Positions 42,733-51,448 of a stretch of 64,000 nt of DNA are shown here, in pieces (position 1 is the stretch's first letter; each line of letters starts with the position of its first letter). The stretch is from Christensenella sp034926635 (lineage in GTDB: Bacteria; Bacillota; Clostridia; Christensenellales; Christensenellaceae): positions 1-64,000 of the forward strand of contig JAYFQX010000022.1 in assembly GCA_034926635.1 (NCBI GenBank), given 5' to 3'. Both the position numbers and the translations under genes were made by a program. The notes beneath the pieces are model-generated. The model saw only the letters and a program-made list of their open reading frames with translations. It was not told where the DNA came from and did not search any database.

Positions 42733-42765
42733 TTCATATAAAAAATGCAGGCATGATCATGCCTG
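42733..42765. repeat. right copy of 33-bp direct repeat bounding the accessory island
   Basis: Perfect copy of 32028-32060. Here it is part of an unbroken terminator palindrome (42741-42772), so this copy is likely closest to the ancestral sequence. Confidence 0.93.
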
Positions 42766-42772
42766 CATTTTT
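42741..42772. terminator. palindromic bidirectional terminator after the pyrimidine operon
   Basis: Perfect 32-bp palindrome, AAAAATGCAGGCATGA and its exact complement, T-rich on both strands. It terminates pyrE (stop at 42786, minus) and, before the island, presumably the gene ending at 32020 (plus). Confidence 0.9.
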
Positions 42773-42785
42773 CAAATACATTTCC

Positions 42786-43370
42786 TTACTTCACCGGCAG
42801 CGCCCTGCTTCCCGGCTTCACAAGCGGAATGCCTGTTTTACAAATCGGACAACCTTCCGCCTCATAAGATTTCACTTCCAGGGAAAGCACCGCACGAAAC
42901 GGTACGCCAAAATCTACATTACCCGCGCTCCGGTCCACCACGCTTCCAACACCCACGACTTCTGCTCCCATTTCCTGCAACAATGCAATCACTTCCTTGA
43001 CAGAACCACCCGTCGTCACAACATCTTCCGTCACCAAAATCTTTGCATTTTCCGGAACAGTAAATCCGCGGCGCAGCGTCATTTTCCCATTTTCGCGCTC
43101 AGCAAAGATGTTTTTCACTCCAAGCTGACGGGATACCTCGTACGCCATAATAATACCGCCAATTGCCGGTCCCACAACCAAATTAATTTCCATATCGCTG
43201 AATTGCTCCGCAAGCTGCTTACAAATCATTTCAGAAACGTCCGGATATTGAAATAACTTCGCGCACTGCATATACTTATCCGAATGCCTTCCTGACGTCA
43301 GCAGAAAATGTCCCTCGAGCATCACTTCCTTTTCTTTAAAAATCCTTATAATCTCTTCTTGTGTCAGCAT
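42786..43370 (-). CDS. pyrE: orotate phosphoribosyltransferase
   Basis: 194 residues. PRPP-binding motif ILVTEDVVTTGGSVKEVI and LTSGRHSDKYMQCAKLF are typical of the long (Clostridia/Thermus) PyrE type, with a C-terminal extension (EAEGCPICKTGIPLVKPGSR) found in that group. Converts orotate plus PRPP to OMP. Last gene of the pyrimidine operon. Confidence 0.95.
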   Translation of the reverse strand: MLTQEEIIRIFKEKEVMLEGHFLLTSGRHSDKYMQCAKLFQYPDVSEMICKQLAEQFSDMEINLVVGPAIGGIIMAYEVSRQLGVKNIFAERENGKMTLRRGFTVPENAKILVTEDVVTTGGSVKEVIALLQEMGAEVVGVGSVVDRSAGNVDFGVPFRAVLSLEVKSYEAEGCPICKTGIPLVKPGSRALPVK

Positions 43371-43386
43371 AATTTCTCCCTTTCAT

Positions 43387-44301
43387 TTATCCGACCTGCA
43401 GCGTGCCTGTAAGCTCGCTGATTTTTTTTAAGCCTTCTTTGTTCCCAAACTGCTCCAACTCTTCAGCAATACGCTGTGAAGCGCCGGGGTCGCGTATGGT
43501 GGCACTTCCCACCATCACAGCGTCTGCCCCCGCTATCATAAACTCTGCCGCGTCCATGCCCGTCATAATACCGCCCATGCCGATGATTGGCAGTCCAAGC
43601 CCAGCGCGATACACTTCCCATACCATCCGCAGGGCCACCGGCTTTACCGCAGGACCAGAAAGCCCTCCGGTCACATTCGCTATCAACGGCTTTCTTGTAT
43701 GTGCGTTAATCGCCATTCCCGTCAGCGTATTGATCAAGGAGAGAGCATCTGCCCCACCCTCTGCAGCCGCACGCGCCATCTGCGCAACGCTGGTAACATT
43801 AGGCGTCAGCTTCACAATTACCGGTTTTTTTGCAACATCCTTGACTGACCTCACAACATTTGTCAGCGTCACCGCGTCTGTCCCGAAATTCACGCCGCCA
43901 TGCTTGACATTCGGGCACGAAACATTTACCTCATATAAATCGATCTCTGTGTTGTTAAGCCTCTGCGCGACATAAACGTAATCTTCGATACTCGCACCCG
44001 CAATATTTGCAATTTTTACAGTATCAATCGCTTTTATCCGCGGATAAATGGTCTCTAAAAAGCCATCCACTCCCGGGTTTTGCAGCCCCACCGCGTTGAG
44101 TATGCCACTGGCTGTTTCTGCGATCCGCACGGGAGGATTCCCATTACGCACTTCTTTTGTCAATGCCTTAAGCGTTACGCCGCCGATTGCTGCAAGATCC
44201 ATATACATCCCGTATTCTTCAGCAAAACCAAACGTTCCCGAAGCGGTGACCACAGGATTTCTAAGCTCTATTCCCGCAATTTTTACTTTCATATCAATCA
44301 T
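43387..44301 (-). CDS. pyrD: dihydroorotate dehydrogenase class 1B, catalytic subunit
   Basis: 304 residues. Class 1B markers: NPVVTASGTFGFAEEYG, active-site Cys in VNVSCPNVKHGG, KLTPNVTSVAQMA, GMGGIMTGMDAAEFMIAGA. FMN-binding PyrDB works with the PyrK electron-transfer subunit encoded directly upstream, whose stop it overlaps (ATGATTGA junction). AAGGAGG precedes the ATG. Confidence 0.95.
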   Translation of the reverse strand: MIDMKVKIAGIELRNPVVTASGTFGFAEEYGMYMDLAAIGGVTLKALTKEVRNGNPPVRIAETASGILNAVGLQNPGVDGFLETIYPRIKAIDTVKIANIAGASIEDYVYVAQRLNNTEIDLYEVNVSCPNVKHGGVNFGTDAVTLTNVVRSVKDVAKKPVIVKLTPNVTSVAQMARAAAEGGADALSLINTLTGMAINAHTRKPLIANVTGGLSGPAVKPVALRMVWEVYRAGLGLPIIGMGGIMTGMDAAEFMIAGADAVMVGSATIRDPGASQRIAEELEQFGNKEGLKKISELTGTLQVG

Positions 44302-45067
44302 ACAGCGCGTCTACCTCCTTAATAGGAAAAACAGGACCGTTCAGGCAGACTTTTTTATATTCTCCCCGGATACTGCACGCACATACTGCGCAGCCACCCG
44401 TTCCGCAGCCCATACGCTGTTCTAACGAGACCAGCGTCGGCACGTCGCCAACCACCTTTGCAAGCGAACGAAAGAATGGTGTAGGACCGCAGGCAAGGAT
44501 CATGTCTGGCGTTTCACTTTTCAACTGATCCGCCAAAACCTGTGTACAAAACCCTTTCGTTCCAAACGAGCCATCATCCGTCGTCACATAAGTTTTTGCG
44601 AATTTTTCAAAATCCTGCACCTGATAAACGCAATCCGCGTTTCGATATCCCAAAAATGCGGAATACTCTTTATCCGGATAATTGCAGTGTATAGATTTTA
44701 ACGGTGCAATCCCTACGCCTCCGCCAATAAGCCAAATTTTTTTCGCATCTTCCGGGAGTGTAAATCCATTGCCAAGCGGCATCAATATATCCAGCATGTC
44801 TCCCGGACGACAAAGCGTCAAAAGACGCGTTCCTTTTCCTATGGCGTTATAAACGATATGTACTTCTTTTCTTTTTACATCCACATAATTGATACTGATC
44901 GGGCGACGAAGCAGCAGTTCCCTTGCATGCGGGATTTCAATGTGCATAAACTGTCCCGCACGAAAAATACGAATTGCCTCCTGCGCACAAGTCAGCTTCA
45001 TCAAATACGTATTCTCTGCAATTTCTTCCTGCGAAACCACCTTTTCAATAAAATGTTTTTTGATCAT
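44294..45067 (-). CDS. pyrK: dihydroorotate dehydrogenase electron-transfer subunit
   Basis: 257 residues. FAD-binding ferredoxin-reductase-like domain (RPISINYVDVKRKEVHIVYN, then GPLGNGF-like region LMPLGNGFTL), NAD-binding part (IWLIGGGVGIAPLKSI), and C-terminal 2Fe-2S ligands CGTGGCAVCACS...C. Passes electrons from PyrD to NAD. Overlaps carA by four bases and pyrD by eight. Confidence 0.95.
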   Translation of the reverse strand: MIKKHFIEKVVSQEEIAENTYLMKLTCAQEAIRIFRAGQFMHIEIPHARELLLRRPISINYVDVKRKEVHIVYNAIGKGTRLLTLCRPGDMLDILMPLGNGFTLPEDAKKIWLIGGGVGIAPLKSIHCNYPDKEYSAFLGYRNADCVYQVQDFEKFAKTYVTTDDGSFGTKGFCTQVLADQLKSETPDMILACGPTPFFRSLAKVVGDVPTLVSLEQRMGCGTGGCAVCACSIRGEYKKVCLNGPVFPIKEVDALYD

Positions 45068-46128
45068 TTTATTTTCTCCCGGTCGATCATCTCCATGAAA
45101 TCATCAAACAGGTACGCCGTATCTTCCGGCCCCGGTGCAGCTTCCGGATGGAATTGCACTGTAAACATCGGATACCCGATATATTTTACGCCTTCTATTG
45201 TCTGGTCGTTCCAGTTTTTATGCGATACCACAGCGCATGCGGGCAGCGAGCGGCTCATAATGGTATAGCCATGGTTTTGCGAGGTAATAAACACCTTATT
45301 CCGCTGCATATCTTTTACTGGGTGATTTGCACCCCGATGACCATATTTCAGCTTTTCCGTGTCTGCGCCCATGGCAAGTGCAATCAGCTGGTGTCCGAGA
45401 CAGATCCCGAAAATCGGCATTTTCCCGATCACCTGCTTCAAATTCTCAATAATTTGTGTATTATCCTTCGGGTCTCCGGGACCGTTTGTGAGCATCAGCC
45501 CGTCAAACCCTCCCGCAAGGATTTCCTGGGGATCCGTTAATGCCGGGAACACCGTCAGCGCACAATCACGTTTTGCAAGACTGCGCAGGATATTCCGCTT
45601 CAACCCAAAATCGAGCACAGCAATCTTTCTGCTTCCCTCGCTATACACATATTTTTCCTTAGTCGTGGTCTCCAGCACAGGGTTGGTGATCCGGTAAGAC
45701 TGCATTTCTTCAATCTGCATAGAGGATGGCGGCACCTGCGTAATGATTCCGAGCATCGTTCCTTTATCGCGCAGCTTGCGGGTCAATTCCCGCGTATCAA
45801 TTCCCGCAAGACCAACCACGTTATGCTGCTCCATATATTCTCCCAGAGACATCTCACATTTCCAATTAGACGGTTCCCCGCATTTCTCACGCATCACGAA
45901 GGCACGCACATGCGGACCATCTGATTCCGAGACCGCTTCATCTATTCCGTAATTTCCAATCAAAGGATAAGTCATTGTAACAATCTGACCGCAATAAGAA
46001 GGGTCTGTCAGAACTTCCTGATAACCCGTCATGCCGGTGTTGAACACAACCTCTCCCATAATATCTTCTCTTCTGCCAAAAGATTCCCCTTTAAAAATCG
46101 TGCCGTCTTCTAATGTCAAATATGCCAT
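45064..46128 (-). CDS. carA: carbamoyl-phosphate synthase small subunit
   Basis: 354 residues, full length. N-terminal CPSase small domain (YLTLEDGTIFKGESFG, MTGYQEVLTDPSYCGQIV) and class I glutaminase with catalytic Cys in FGICLGHQLIA and His/Glu in VQFHPEAAPGP. Supplies ammonia to the large subunit. The large subunit gene carB is not adjacent, unlike the usual pyrAA-pyrAB pair, and lies outside the window. Confidence 0.96.
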   Translation of the reverse strand: MAYLTLEDGTIFKGESFGRREDIMGEVVFNTGMTGYQEVLTDPSYCGQIVTMTYPLIGNYGIDEAVSESDGPHVRAFVMREKCGEPSNWKCEMSLGEYMEQHNVVGLAGIDTRELTRKLRDKGTMLGIITQVPPSSMQIEEMQSYRITNPVLETTTKEKYVYSEGSRKIAVLDFGLKRNILRSLAKRDCALTVFPALTDPQEILAGGFDGLMLTNGPGDPKDNTQIIENLKQVIGKMPIFGICLGHQLIALAMGADTEKLKYGHRGANHPVKDMQRNKVFITSQNHGYTIMSRSLPACAVVSHKNWNDQTIEGVKYIGYPMFTVQFHPEAAPGPEDTAYLFDDFMEMIDREKIK

Positions 46129-46178
46129 CTTCTGCTCCCTTCGCCGTCAAAACACAGGATCCTTCGGATTGAACATCC

Positions 46179-47105
46179 TCAATATCCGATTCCGTTCTGA
46201 TCAAATGTCTCCAGTATATCCTTCTGCATGTCCTTCGTCGCTTCTCTCGCCGCTTTCACAAAATCCATCCCCGCATACTTCTCATTTCGGTATGCCGTCA
46301 GGATAGCACGTGAGTTGTTGACGATGCCGCCCAACCCTTTTTTGTCAAAATTGGGAACCAGCCCCTGCGCACTGCCGCCTTGCGCGCCATAGCCGGGAAT
46401 CAGTACAAAAATATGGGGATGCGTCTGCCTGATTTTCTCAGCTTGCTGTGGATATGTCGCGCCGATCACAGCCCCGACATCCGAATACCCAAATTTTCCA
46501 ATACTGTCCTGTCCCCATATTTCTACCATATCCGCCATATGTTCATAAACGGTTTTTCCATCCGAAATCTTGTCCTGAAGTTCCCCCGAACTTTGGTTAG
46601 AAGTTTTTACCAGGACAAAAATCCCCTTGTCATATTTTTTGCAATCCTCTACAAAAGGCGCGATCCCATCCGTCCCGAGATACCCGTTTACCGTGGCAAA
46701 ATCTGCATCAAATACAGGCATTTCCTCTTCGCCGATCTTCGTTCTCCCAAGGTATGCACTGGAATACGCCGTTGCGGTCGCGCCAATATCGTTTCTCTTA
46801 ATATCGGCGATCACAATAAGTCCGGCATTTTTCGCATAAGCAATCGTATCCCGGAAGGCTTTCATACCTTCATAACCATACATTTCATAATACGCGGCCT
46901 GTACCTTCACCGCCGGGACAATGTCCGCCAGTCCATCAATCAAAGCACGGTTAAACTGAAAAATATTATTAGATGCATATGCAAGCGTATCCACAGAATA
47001 CTCCCGTGACAAAAAATTACCCGGGATATAATCAAATTTTGTATCCAATCCGACGCAAACCGGATTTTTTTTAAAAACGATCTGCTCAATCAGCTTGTCT
47101 ATCAT
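46179..47105 (-). CDS. pyrF: orotidine 5'-phosphate decarboxylase (type 2)
   Basis: 308 residues, the long type-2 form. VCVGLDTKFDYIPG at the N-terminus, ADIKRNDIGATATAYSSAYLG with the catalytic Lys/Asp tetrad residues, and GYGAQGGSAQGLVPNFD near the phosphate site. Decarboxylates OMP to UMP. Overlaps the end of pyrC by 20 bases. Confidence 0.95.
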   Translation of the reverse strand: MIDKLIEQIVFKKNPVCVGLDTKFDYIPGNFLSREYSVDTLAYASNNIFQFNRALIDGLADIVPAVKVQAAYYEMYGYEGMKAFRDTIAYAKNAGLIVIADIKRNDIGATATAYSSAYLGRTKIGEEEMPVFDADFATVNGYLGTDGIAPFVEDCKKYDKGIFVLVKTSNQSSGELQDKISDGKTVYEHMADMVEIWGQDSIGKFGYSDVGAVIGATYPQQAEKIRQTHPHIFVLIPGYGAQGGSAQGLVPNFDKKGLGGIVNNSRAILTAYRNEKYAGMDFVKAAREATKDMQKDILETFDQNGIGY

Positions 47106-48366
47106 AAACCAGTTTTCCTTTCCTAAATGTATACTGTACGCGTCCCTTTAGCGTCTTCCCCAAAAATGGACTGTTCTTTGCCTTAGAAACCACGTCTTTT
47201 TCTTCATAAACATAGCTTTCCCTGATATCGCATATTGCAAGATCCGCAGACGCGCCCTCGCAAACAACGCCTCCGTCAATCCCCAAAAGCTGCCGCGGTG
47301 TTTTGCTCATCAGCCGCGCAATATCTTCTATTTTTATTATACCCGGCTCCAACAAATTTGTCACTGCCAGCGAAAAAGCCGTTTCAAACCCGATCAACCC
47401 AAACGGTGCGCTTTCGATCGGTTTTTTCTTTTCTTCCATGCTATGCGGCGCATGATCTGTCGCGATTGCGTCAATTGTCCCATCCAGAATCCCCACAATC
47501 ACAGCTTGCCTGTCTTTTTCGCTGCGCAAAGGCGGATTCACTTTGGCATTCGGGTTTCTATCCAAAATCAACGCGTCCGTCGCAGAAAAATAATGTGGTG
47601 CGGTCTCGCATGTTACACAAACACCTCTTTTTTTTGCATTCCTTATTACTTCCACACTTCCCATCGTAGAAACATGACAAATATGGATATGTGCGCCAAT
47701 TTGCTCTGCATAACGGATATCGCGCTCTGTCATTGCTTCTTCCACTGCTGCGGAGATCCCTCTGAGTCCGGCTTTGCGTGCGTTTTCTCCTTCATTTACC
47801 ACGCCGTCCCCGCGCATCGCAAGGTCTTCTTCGTGCAGCATGAGCAATGCGCTCATTTCCTTTGCTTTTTCCATTGCCTTGCGGATCATGCAATCTTTGG
47901 CAACCGGAAGCCCATCGTCTGAAAACGCAACGGCGCCAGCCGCGCGCAGCGCGTCAAAATCCGTAAGCTCTTCGCCCTGCATGCCTTTTGTGATGGCCGC
48001 AACCGGCAGAACTTCCGCAAAGCCTTTTTCTTTGTCTTTTTGAATAATATAGGAAACGACATCCGCACTGTCTATCGTTGGTTTTGTGTTGGGCATACAA
48101 CAAACCGTCGTATATCCGCCCGCCGCCGCTGACCTTGTGCCGGATTCGATATCTTCTTTATATAATAATCCCGGATCGCGCAAATGACTGTGCAAGTCGC
48201 AAAATCCAGGAAATGCGGCGAGTCCTTCGCCGTCAATCACACGTTCTGATTCCCGTTTCAGGTCTGTACCTATCTTTTTCATAACGCCATCTCGAATCAG
48301 GATATCCTGATTTTCCGAAATACCGTGTTCATTCACTATCGTGATATTTTTTATTAAATAATCCAT
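47086..48366 (-). CDS. pyrC: dihydroorotase (class I, zinc amidohydrolase)
   Basis: 426 residues. HSHLRDPG metal-ligand motif, GGYTTVCCMPNTKPTID, HICHVSTMGSVEVI, TCETAPHYFS and catalytic Asp in IATDHAPHS. Cyclises carbamoyl aspartate to dihydroorotate. Located after the permease gene uraA; the position of pyrB in other Firmicutes is vacant here. Confidence 0.95.
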   Translation of the reverse strand: MDYLIKNITIVNEHGISENQDILIRDGVMKKIGTDLKRESERVIDGEGLAAFPGFCDLHSHLRDPGLLYKEDIESGTRSAAAGGYTTVCCMPNTKPTIDSADVVSYIIQKDKEKGFAEVLPVAAITKGMQGEELTDFDALRAAGAVAFSDDGLPVAKDCMIRKAMEKAKEMSALLMLHEEDLAMRGDGVVNEGENARKAGLRGISAAVEEAMTERDIRYAEQIGAHIHICHVSTMGSVEVIRNAKKRGVCVTCETAPHYFSATDALILDRNPNAKVNPPLRSEKDRQAVIVGILDGTIDAIATDHAPHSMEEKKKPIESAPFGLIGFETAFSLAVTNLLEPGIIKIEDIARLMSKTPRQLLGIDGGVVCEGASADLAICDIRESYVYEEKDVVSKAKNSPFLGKTLKGRVQYTFRKGKLVYDRQAD

Positions 48367-48424
48367 AATTCCTCCGGATATATAGCGAGCGGGAGATTTT
48401 CCACCCCCGCCCGTATCCGTTCTT

Positions 48425-49744
48425 TTAAATATTCTTTGGCAGTACCGCGTTTAAAACAATACCGATCAACGCGCTTAGGAAAATGTTGGAAAGCGTAAAC
48501 GATTCCGAGAATTGAATCCCTCCCGAGAGCCCAAGGCCGGTAACAAGCATCAACGAAACGATGATCAAGTTCCTGCTGTGCGAAAAATCAAGCTTAGCTT
48601 CTGCCAGCGTCCGCAGGCCAATCGTCGCAATCATTCCAAACAAGATCATGGAAACGCCGCCCATAACCGCGCCAGGGATAGATCCGAGGAATGCTGTAAA
48701 CACGCCGAAGAAACTGATTACAATAGCAAACACGGCAGCGATCCGTAGCGTAGACGGATTATAGTTTTTCGTTACGGCAAGCACCCCTGTATTTTCGCCA
48801 TACGTAGTATTGGCAGGTCCTCCCAGAAGTCCGGCAACCATCGTAGCCAGTCCATCCCCTGCGAGGGTCCTGTGCAGACCCGGGTCTTCAAGGAAATTCT
48901 TTCCGACAACCGCGCCGTTTGTGGTAATATCCCCGATATGCTCCATAAACGTTACGATTGCCGTCGGGGCTATAATGGCGATCGCCATGGTTACTTTTGC
49001 CGGATCCAGCTCATGCGTGAAGAACAGATTAAACTGCGGAACTTGGAATCCGAGGTTAGCACCGTTTTGGAATCCTGAGAAATCGACCTGACCCATTAAT
49101 GCTGCGCAGACATACCCTACGGCAATCGCTACAATAATCGGTACCAGTTTAAAAAAACCTTTTGCAAAGATAGAAATAATAACCATCGTTGCAACCACGA
49201 TCAGCGCAATCACCCAGCGCAGCCAGAGAATATCGGGAACGCTTTCTGCCGCCGGCACGCTGATAATGTTGTTAAACGCCGTGGGCGCGAGCGTCAGACC
49301 GATTACCATAATCATTGGTCCGGTTACAACCGGCGGGAATACCGACATTACACGTTTCACGCCAATTACTTTAACCAGCAGAGCTAAAATCAGGTAAAGC
49401 GCACCTGCACAGATAATGCCGATAGAAACATAAGGCAACGCAGCTTGGTATGCCGGCGAAGAAAGGAAACCTTCAACCGAAGGATCTACCCCGCTTGCTT
49501 GTGTCGCAACGATGATGATAACGCCGATAAACGCAAAGCTGGAACCTAAAAACACCGGTACCTTGCCTTTTGTAATCAGGTGAAAAATCAGCGTCCCGAT
49601 CCCCGCGCAGCAAATTGCCACTGCCGGATTGAGCCCTGTCAGAAGCGGAACCAGAACTGTCGCGCCGAACATGGCGAACAAATGCTGGAAGCCAAGAATC
49701 ATCTTCTTGCCCAGACCCTGTTGTTGATTGATCGTTTTGTCCAT
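48425..49744 (-). CDS. uraA: uracil/xanthine permease family transporter, probably uracil
   Basis: About 439 residues, NCS2 family with about 14 membrane segments. GLGKKMILGFQHLFAMFGATVLVPLLTGL at the start, PTAIVTFMEHIGDITTNGAVVG with the conserved HIGD/E region, and NTTYGENTGVLAVTK. Location inside the pyr operon, right after pyrR, supports uracil as substrate (pyrP position in Bacillus). The start at 49744 follows GGGAGGTATC; the frame runs further upstream without support. Confidence 0.93.
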   Translation of the reverse strand: MDKTINQQQGLGKKMILGFQHLFAMFGATVLVPLLTGLNPAVAICCAGIGTLIFHLITKGKVPVFLGSSFAFIGVIIIVATQASGVDPSVEGFLSSPAYQAALPYVSIGIICAGALYLILALLVKVIGVKRVMSVFPPVVTGPMIMVIGLTLAPTAFNNIISVPAAESVPDILWLRWVIALIVVATMVIISIFAKGFFKLVPIIVAIAVGYVCAALMGQVDFSGFQNGANLGFQVPQFNLFFTHELDPAKVTMAIAIIAPTAIVTFMEHIGDITTNGAVVGKNFLEDPGLHRTLAGDGLATMVAGLLGGPANTTYGENTGVLAVTKNYNPSTLRIAAVFAIVISFFGVFTAFLGSIPGAVMGGVSMILFGMIATIGLRTLAEAKLDFSHSRNLIIVSLMLVTGLGLSGGIQFSESFTLSNIFLSALIGIVLNAVLPKNI

Positions 49745-49789
49745 ATGATACCTCCCAAAATAAATAATATTATAATAACTCCATAAAAA

Positions 49790-49817
49790 AACCTTATCCA
49801 TTATGTGGAATAAGGTT
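49790..49817 (-). terminator. intercistronic terminator between pyrR and uraA
   Basis: Stem AACCTTATCCA/TGGAATAAGGTT with one bulged A, followed by TTTTTTT on the minus strand; it overlaps the pyrR stop. No PyrR anti-antiterminator sequence is seen before it, unlike the one upstream of pyrR, so it may be constitutive or partial. A TATAAT-like element between it and uraA could restart transcription. Confidence 0.75.
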
Positions 49818-50370
49818 AATCGTCTGTTTCCCGGTCACAAATATCGACGCCTTCCGCGCCGTCAAAATCCATCACCTGCACTGAGATCATTTCATGCGCT
49901 GCAGTCGGGACATTCTTCCCGACGAAATCCGCCCGAATCGGCAGCTCGCGGTGTCCACGGTCTACAAGCACTGCAAATTTAATGAACTGCGCTCGTCCCA
50001 TATCCATAATTGCATCCATTGCAGCACGCGCGGTACGTCCCGTATAAAGCACATCGTCTATCAACACAATTTTTTTGCCGCTTACGTCAAAATCAATATG
50101 TGTTTCTCCTACCACGGGCTGCTCGGAGTCTTTCGATAAATCATCACGGTAAAATGTAATATCCAGTGTTCCAATCGGGATCTCTACACCTTCAAAATCT
50201 CTGATATAAGCAGCAATCCGTTTGGCGATCGTTACGCCACGACGCTGGATGCCAATAAAATATAAATCCTGGGCGCCGTCGGTATTTTCAATAATCTGGT
50301 GAGAAATCCGTTTCAGCGTCCGCTGCATGGTTTCCGCATCCATAATCGTTGTTTTCCGCTTACTGTTCAT
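49816..50370 (-). CDS. pyrR: bifunctional pyr operon attenuator/uracil phosphoribosyltransferase
   Basis: 184 residues. PRPP-binding motif IVLIDDVLYTGRTARAAMDAI, RISHQIIENT, and DRGHRELPIRADFVGKNVPT, all typical of PyrR. When UMP/UTP-bound it binds the leader RNA to favour termination. First gene of the operon; its own leader at 50391-50483 carries the binding site. Confidence 0.96.
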   Translation of the reverse strand: MNSKRKTTIMDAETMQRTLKRISHQIIENTDGAQDLYFIGIQRRGVTIAKRIAAYIRDFEGVEIPIGTLDITFYRDDLSKDSEQPVVGETHIDFDVSGKKIVLIDDVLYTGRTARAAMDAIMDMGRAQFIKFAVLVDRGHRELPIRADFVGKNVPTAAHEMISVQVMDFDGAEGVDICDRETDD

Positions 50371-50390
50371 AACCCCTCGTTTCTACCCAT

Positions 50391-50483
50391 AAAAAAACCT
50401 CATCGCATCCATCCCAAAACGCAATAAGGCACACAAAAAACTGTATGTACACCTTACGGCCTCTCGACGGACCTGTTTAAAGG
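50391..50483 (-). promoter_or_regulatory. PyrR-dependent attenuator leader of the pyr operon
   Basis: On the minus strand the leader reads CCTTTAAACAGGTCCGTCGAGAGGCC, closely matching the PyrR-binding loop core (CTTTAAACAG...TCC...GAGAGG) of Bacillus leaders, at 50452-50483. It is followed by a terminator hairpin 50398-50429 (CCTTATTGCGT/ATGCGATGAGG with G-U pairs) and a T7 tract. With UMP bound PyrR stabilises the first hairpin and allows termination. Confidence 0.85.
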
Positions 50484-50502
50484 TTGTATTTTATTAAGAA
50501 AC

Positions 50503-50531
50503 AGTATATCAAATTTGAGAAACGGATTCAA
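50503..50531 (-). promoter_or_regulatory. promoter of the pyr operon
   Basis: Minus-strand TTGAAT (50526-50531), 17-base spacer, TATACT (50503-50508). The -35 overlaps the stop of rluD. Transcription would start about 20 bases before the PyrR leader. Confidence 0.65.
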
Positions 50532-51448
50532 TCTGTTTTTTCATATTTTTCCAGCGAATCTAATACTTTTTGAAAATATTCGGGCAACGGTGCCGTGAAT
50601 TCCATTTGCTCACCTGTGCGCGGATGGTTAAGCACCAGTCTGCAAGCATGCAGCAACTGCCCATTTAACTTAAACGGATCCTTTTTTCGCGTATACACCG
50701 GATCTCCCACAACCGGGAACCCAAGATGTTTCATATGCACACGTATCTGATGCGTTCTGCCTGTTTTCAGCCTGCATTCCACCAACGTATAATCGCCGTA
50801 TCGTTTCAGGACGCGGTAGTGCGTTTCCGCTTCACGACCCGCGGCGGTAACTGCCATTTTTTTTCGGTCACGCGGATCTCTTCCGATCGTTGTGCGGATA
50901 TCTCCTTCATCCTGTTTGATATTACCATACACCAACGCCTGATAAATACGCTGTGCGGTTTTTTTCTCAATCTGCTCCGCCAGACAGCGGTGTGCAGCAT
51001 CGTTTTTCGCAACAACAATCAATCCCGAAGTATCTTTGTCAAGCCTATGCACAATTCCCGGACGCAGCTGTCCATTGATCCCGGATAAATCCTTTATGTG
51101 GTACATGATCGCATTCACCAGCGTACCGGTATAATTTCCAGGCGCGGGATGCGTCACCATTCCCTGCGACTTATTGATTACGGCAATATCGCTATCTTGG
51201 TATATCATATCAAGCGGAATATCTTCCGGCAAAATATCCATTTTTTCCGCCGGCGGCACCTGTATGGCAACCCGATCCCCCTCGCGTACTTTCCCGCCCG
51301 GTTTTGCGGGTTCCCCATTTACCAGAACATGACCTTCCTCAATCAATTGCTTTAAAAAAGAACGCGTGAATTCCGGATATTCTTCCGCTAAAAAGCGGTC
51401 CAGCCTGGTCTTAGGCTGCATAGCTGTCAGTTCAAGCTTCTCCGTCAT
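50528..51448 (-). CDS. 23S rRNA pseudouridine synthase, RluD/YlyB type
   Basis: 306 residues. N-terminal S4 RNA-binding domain (TRLDRFLAEEYPEFTRSFLKQLI) and RluA-type catalytic domain with the active Asp in VHRLDKDTSGLIVVAK, plus VECRLKTGRTHQIRVH. Modifies uridines in 23S rRNA helix 69 (by family). Its start overlaps lspA by 17 bases. Gene order lspA-rluD-pyrR matches Bacillus ylyB context. Confidence 0.92.
   Translation of the reverse strand: MTEKLELTAMQPKTRLDRFLAEEYPEFTRSFLKQLIEEGHVLVNGEPAKPGGKVREGDRVAIQVPPAEKMDILPEDIPLDMIYQDSDIAVINKSQGMVTHPAPGNYTGTLVNAIMYHIKDLSGINGQLRPGIVHRLDKDTSGLIVVAKNDAAHRCLAEQIEKKTAQRIYQALVYGNIKQDEGDIRTTIGRDPRDRKKMAVTAAGREAETHYRVLKRYGDYTLVECRLKTGRTHQIRVHMKHLGFPVVGDPVYTRKKDPFKLNGQLLHACRLVLNHPRTGEQMEFTAPLPEYFQKVLDSLEKYEKTD

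Noticed and set aside
49744..49817. second PyrR-controlled attenuator before uraA
   Set aside because: Only a plain terminator hairpin is present; the GAGAGG binding loop seen upstream of pyrR is missing.
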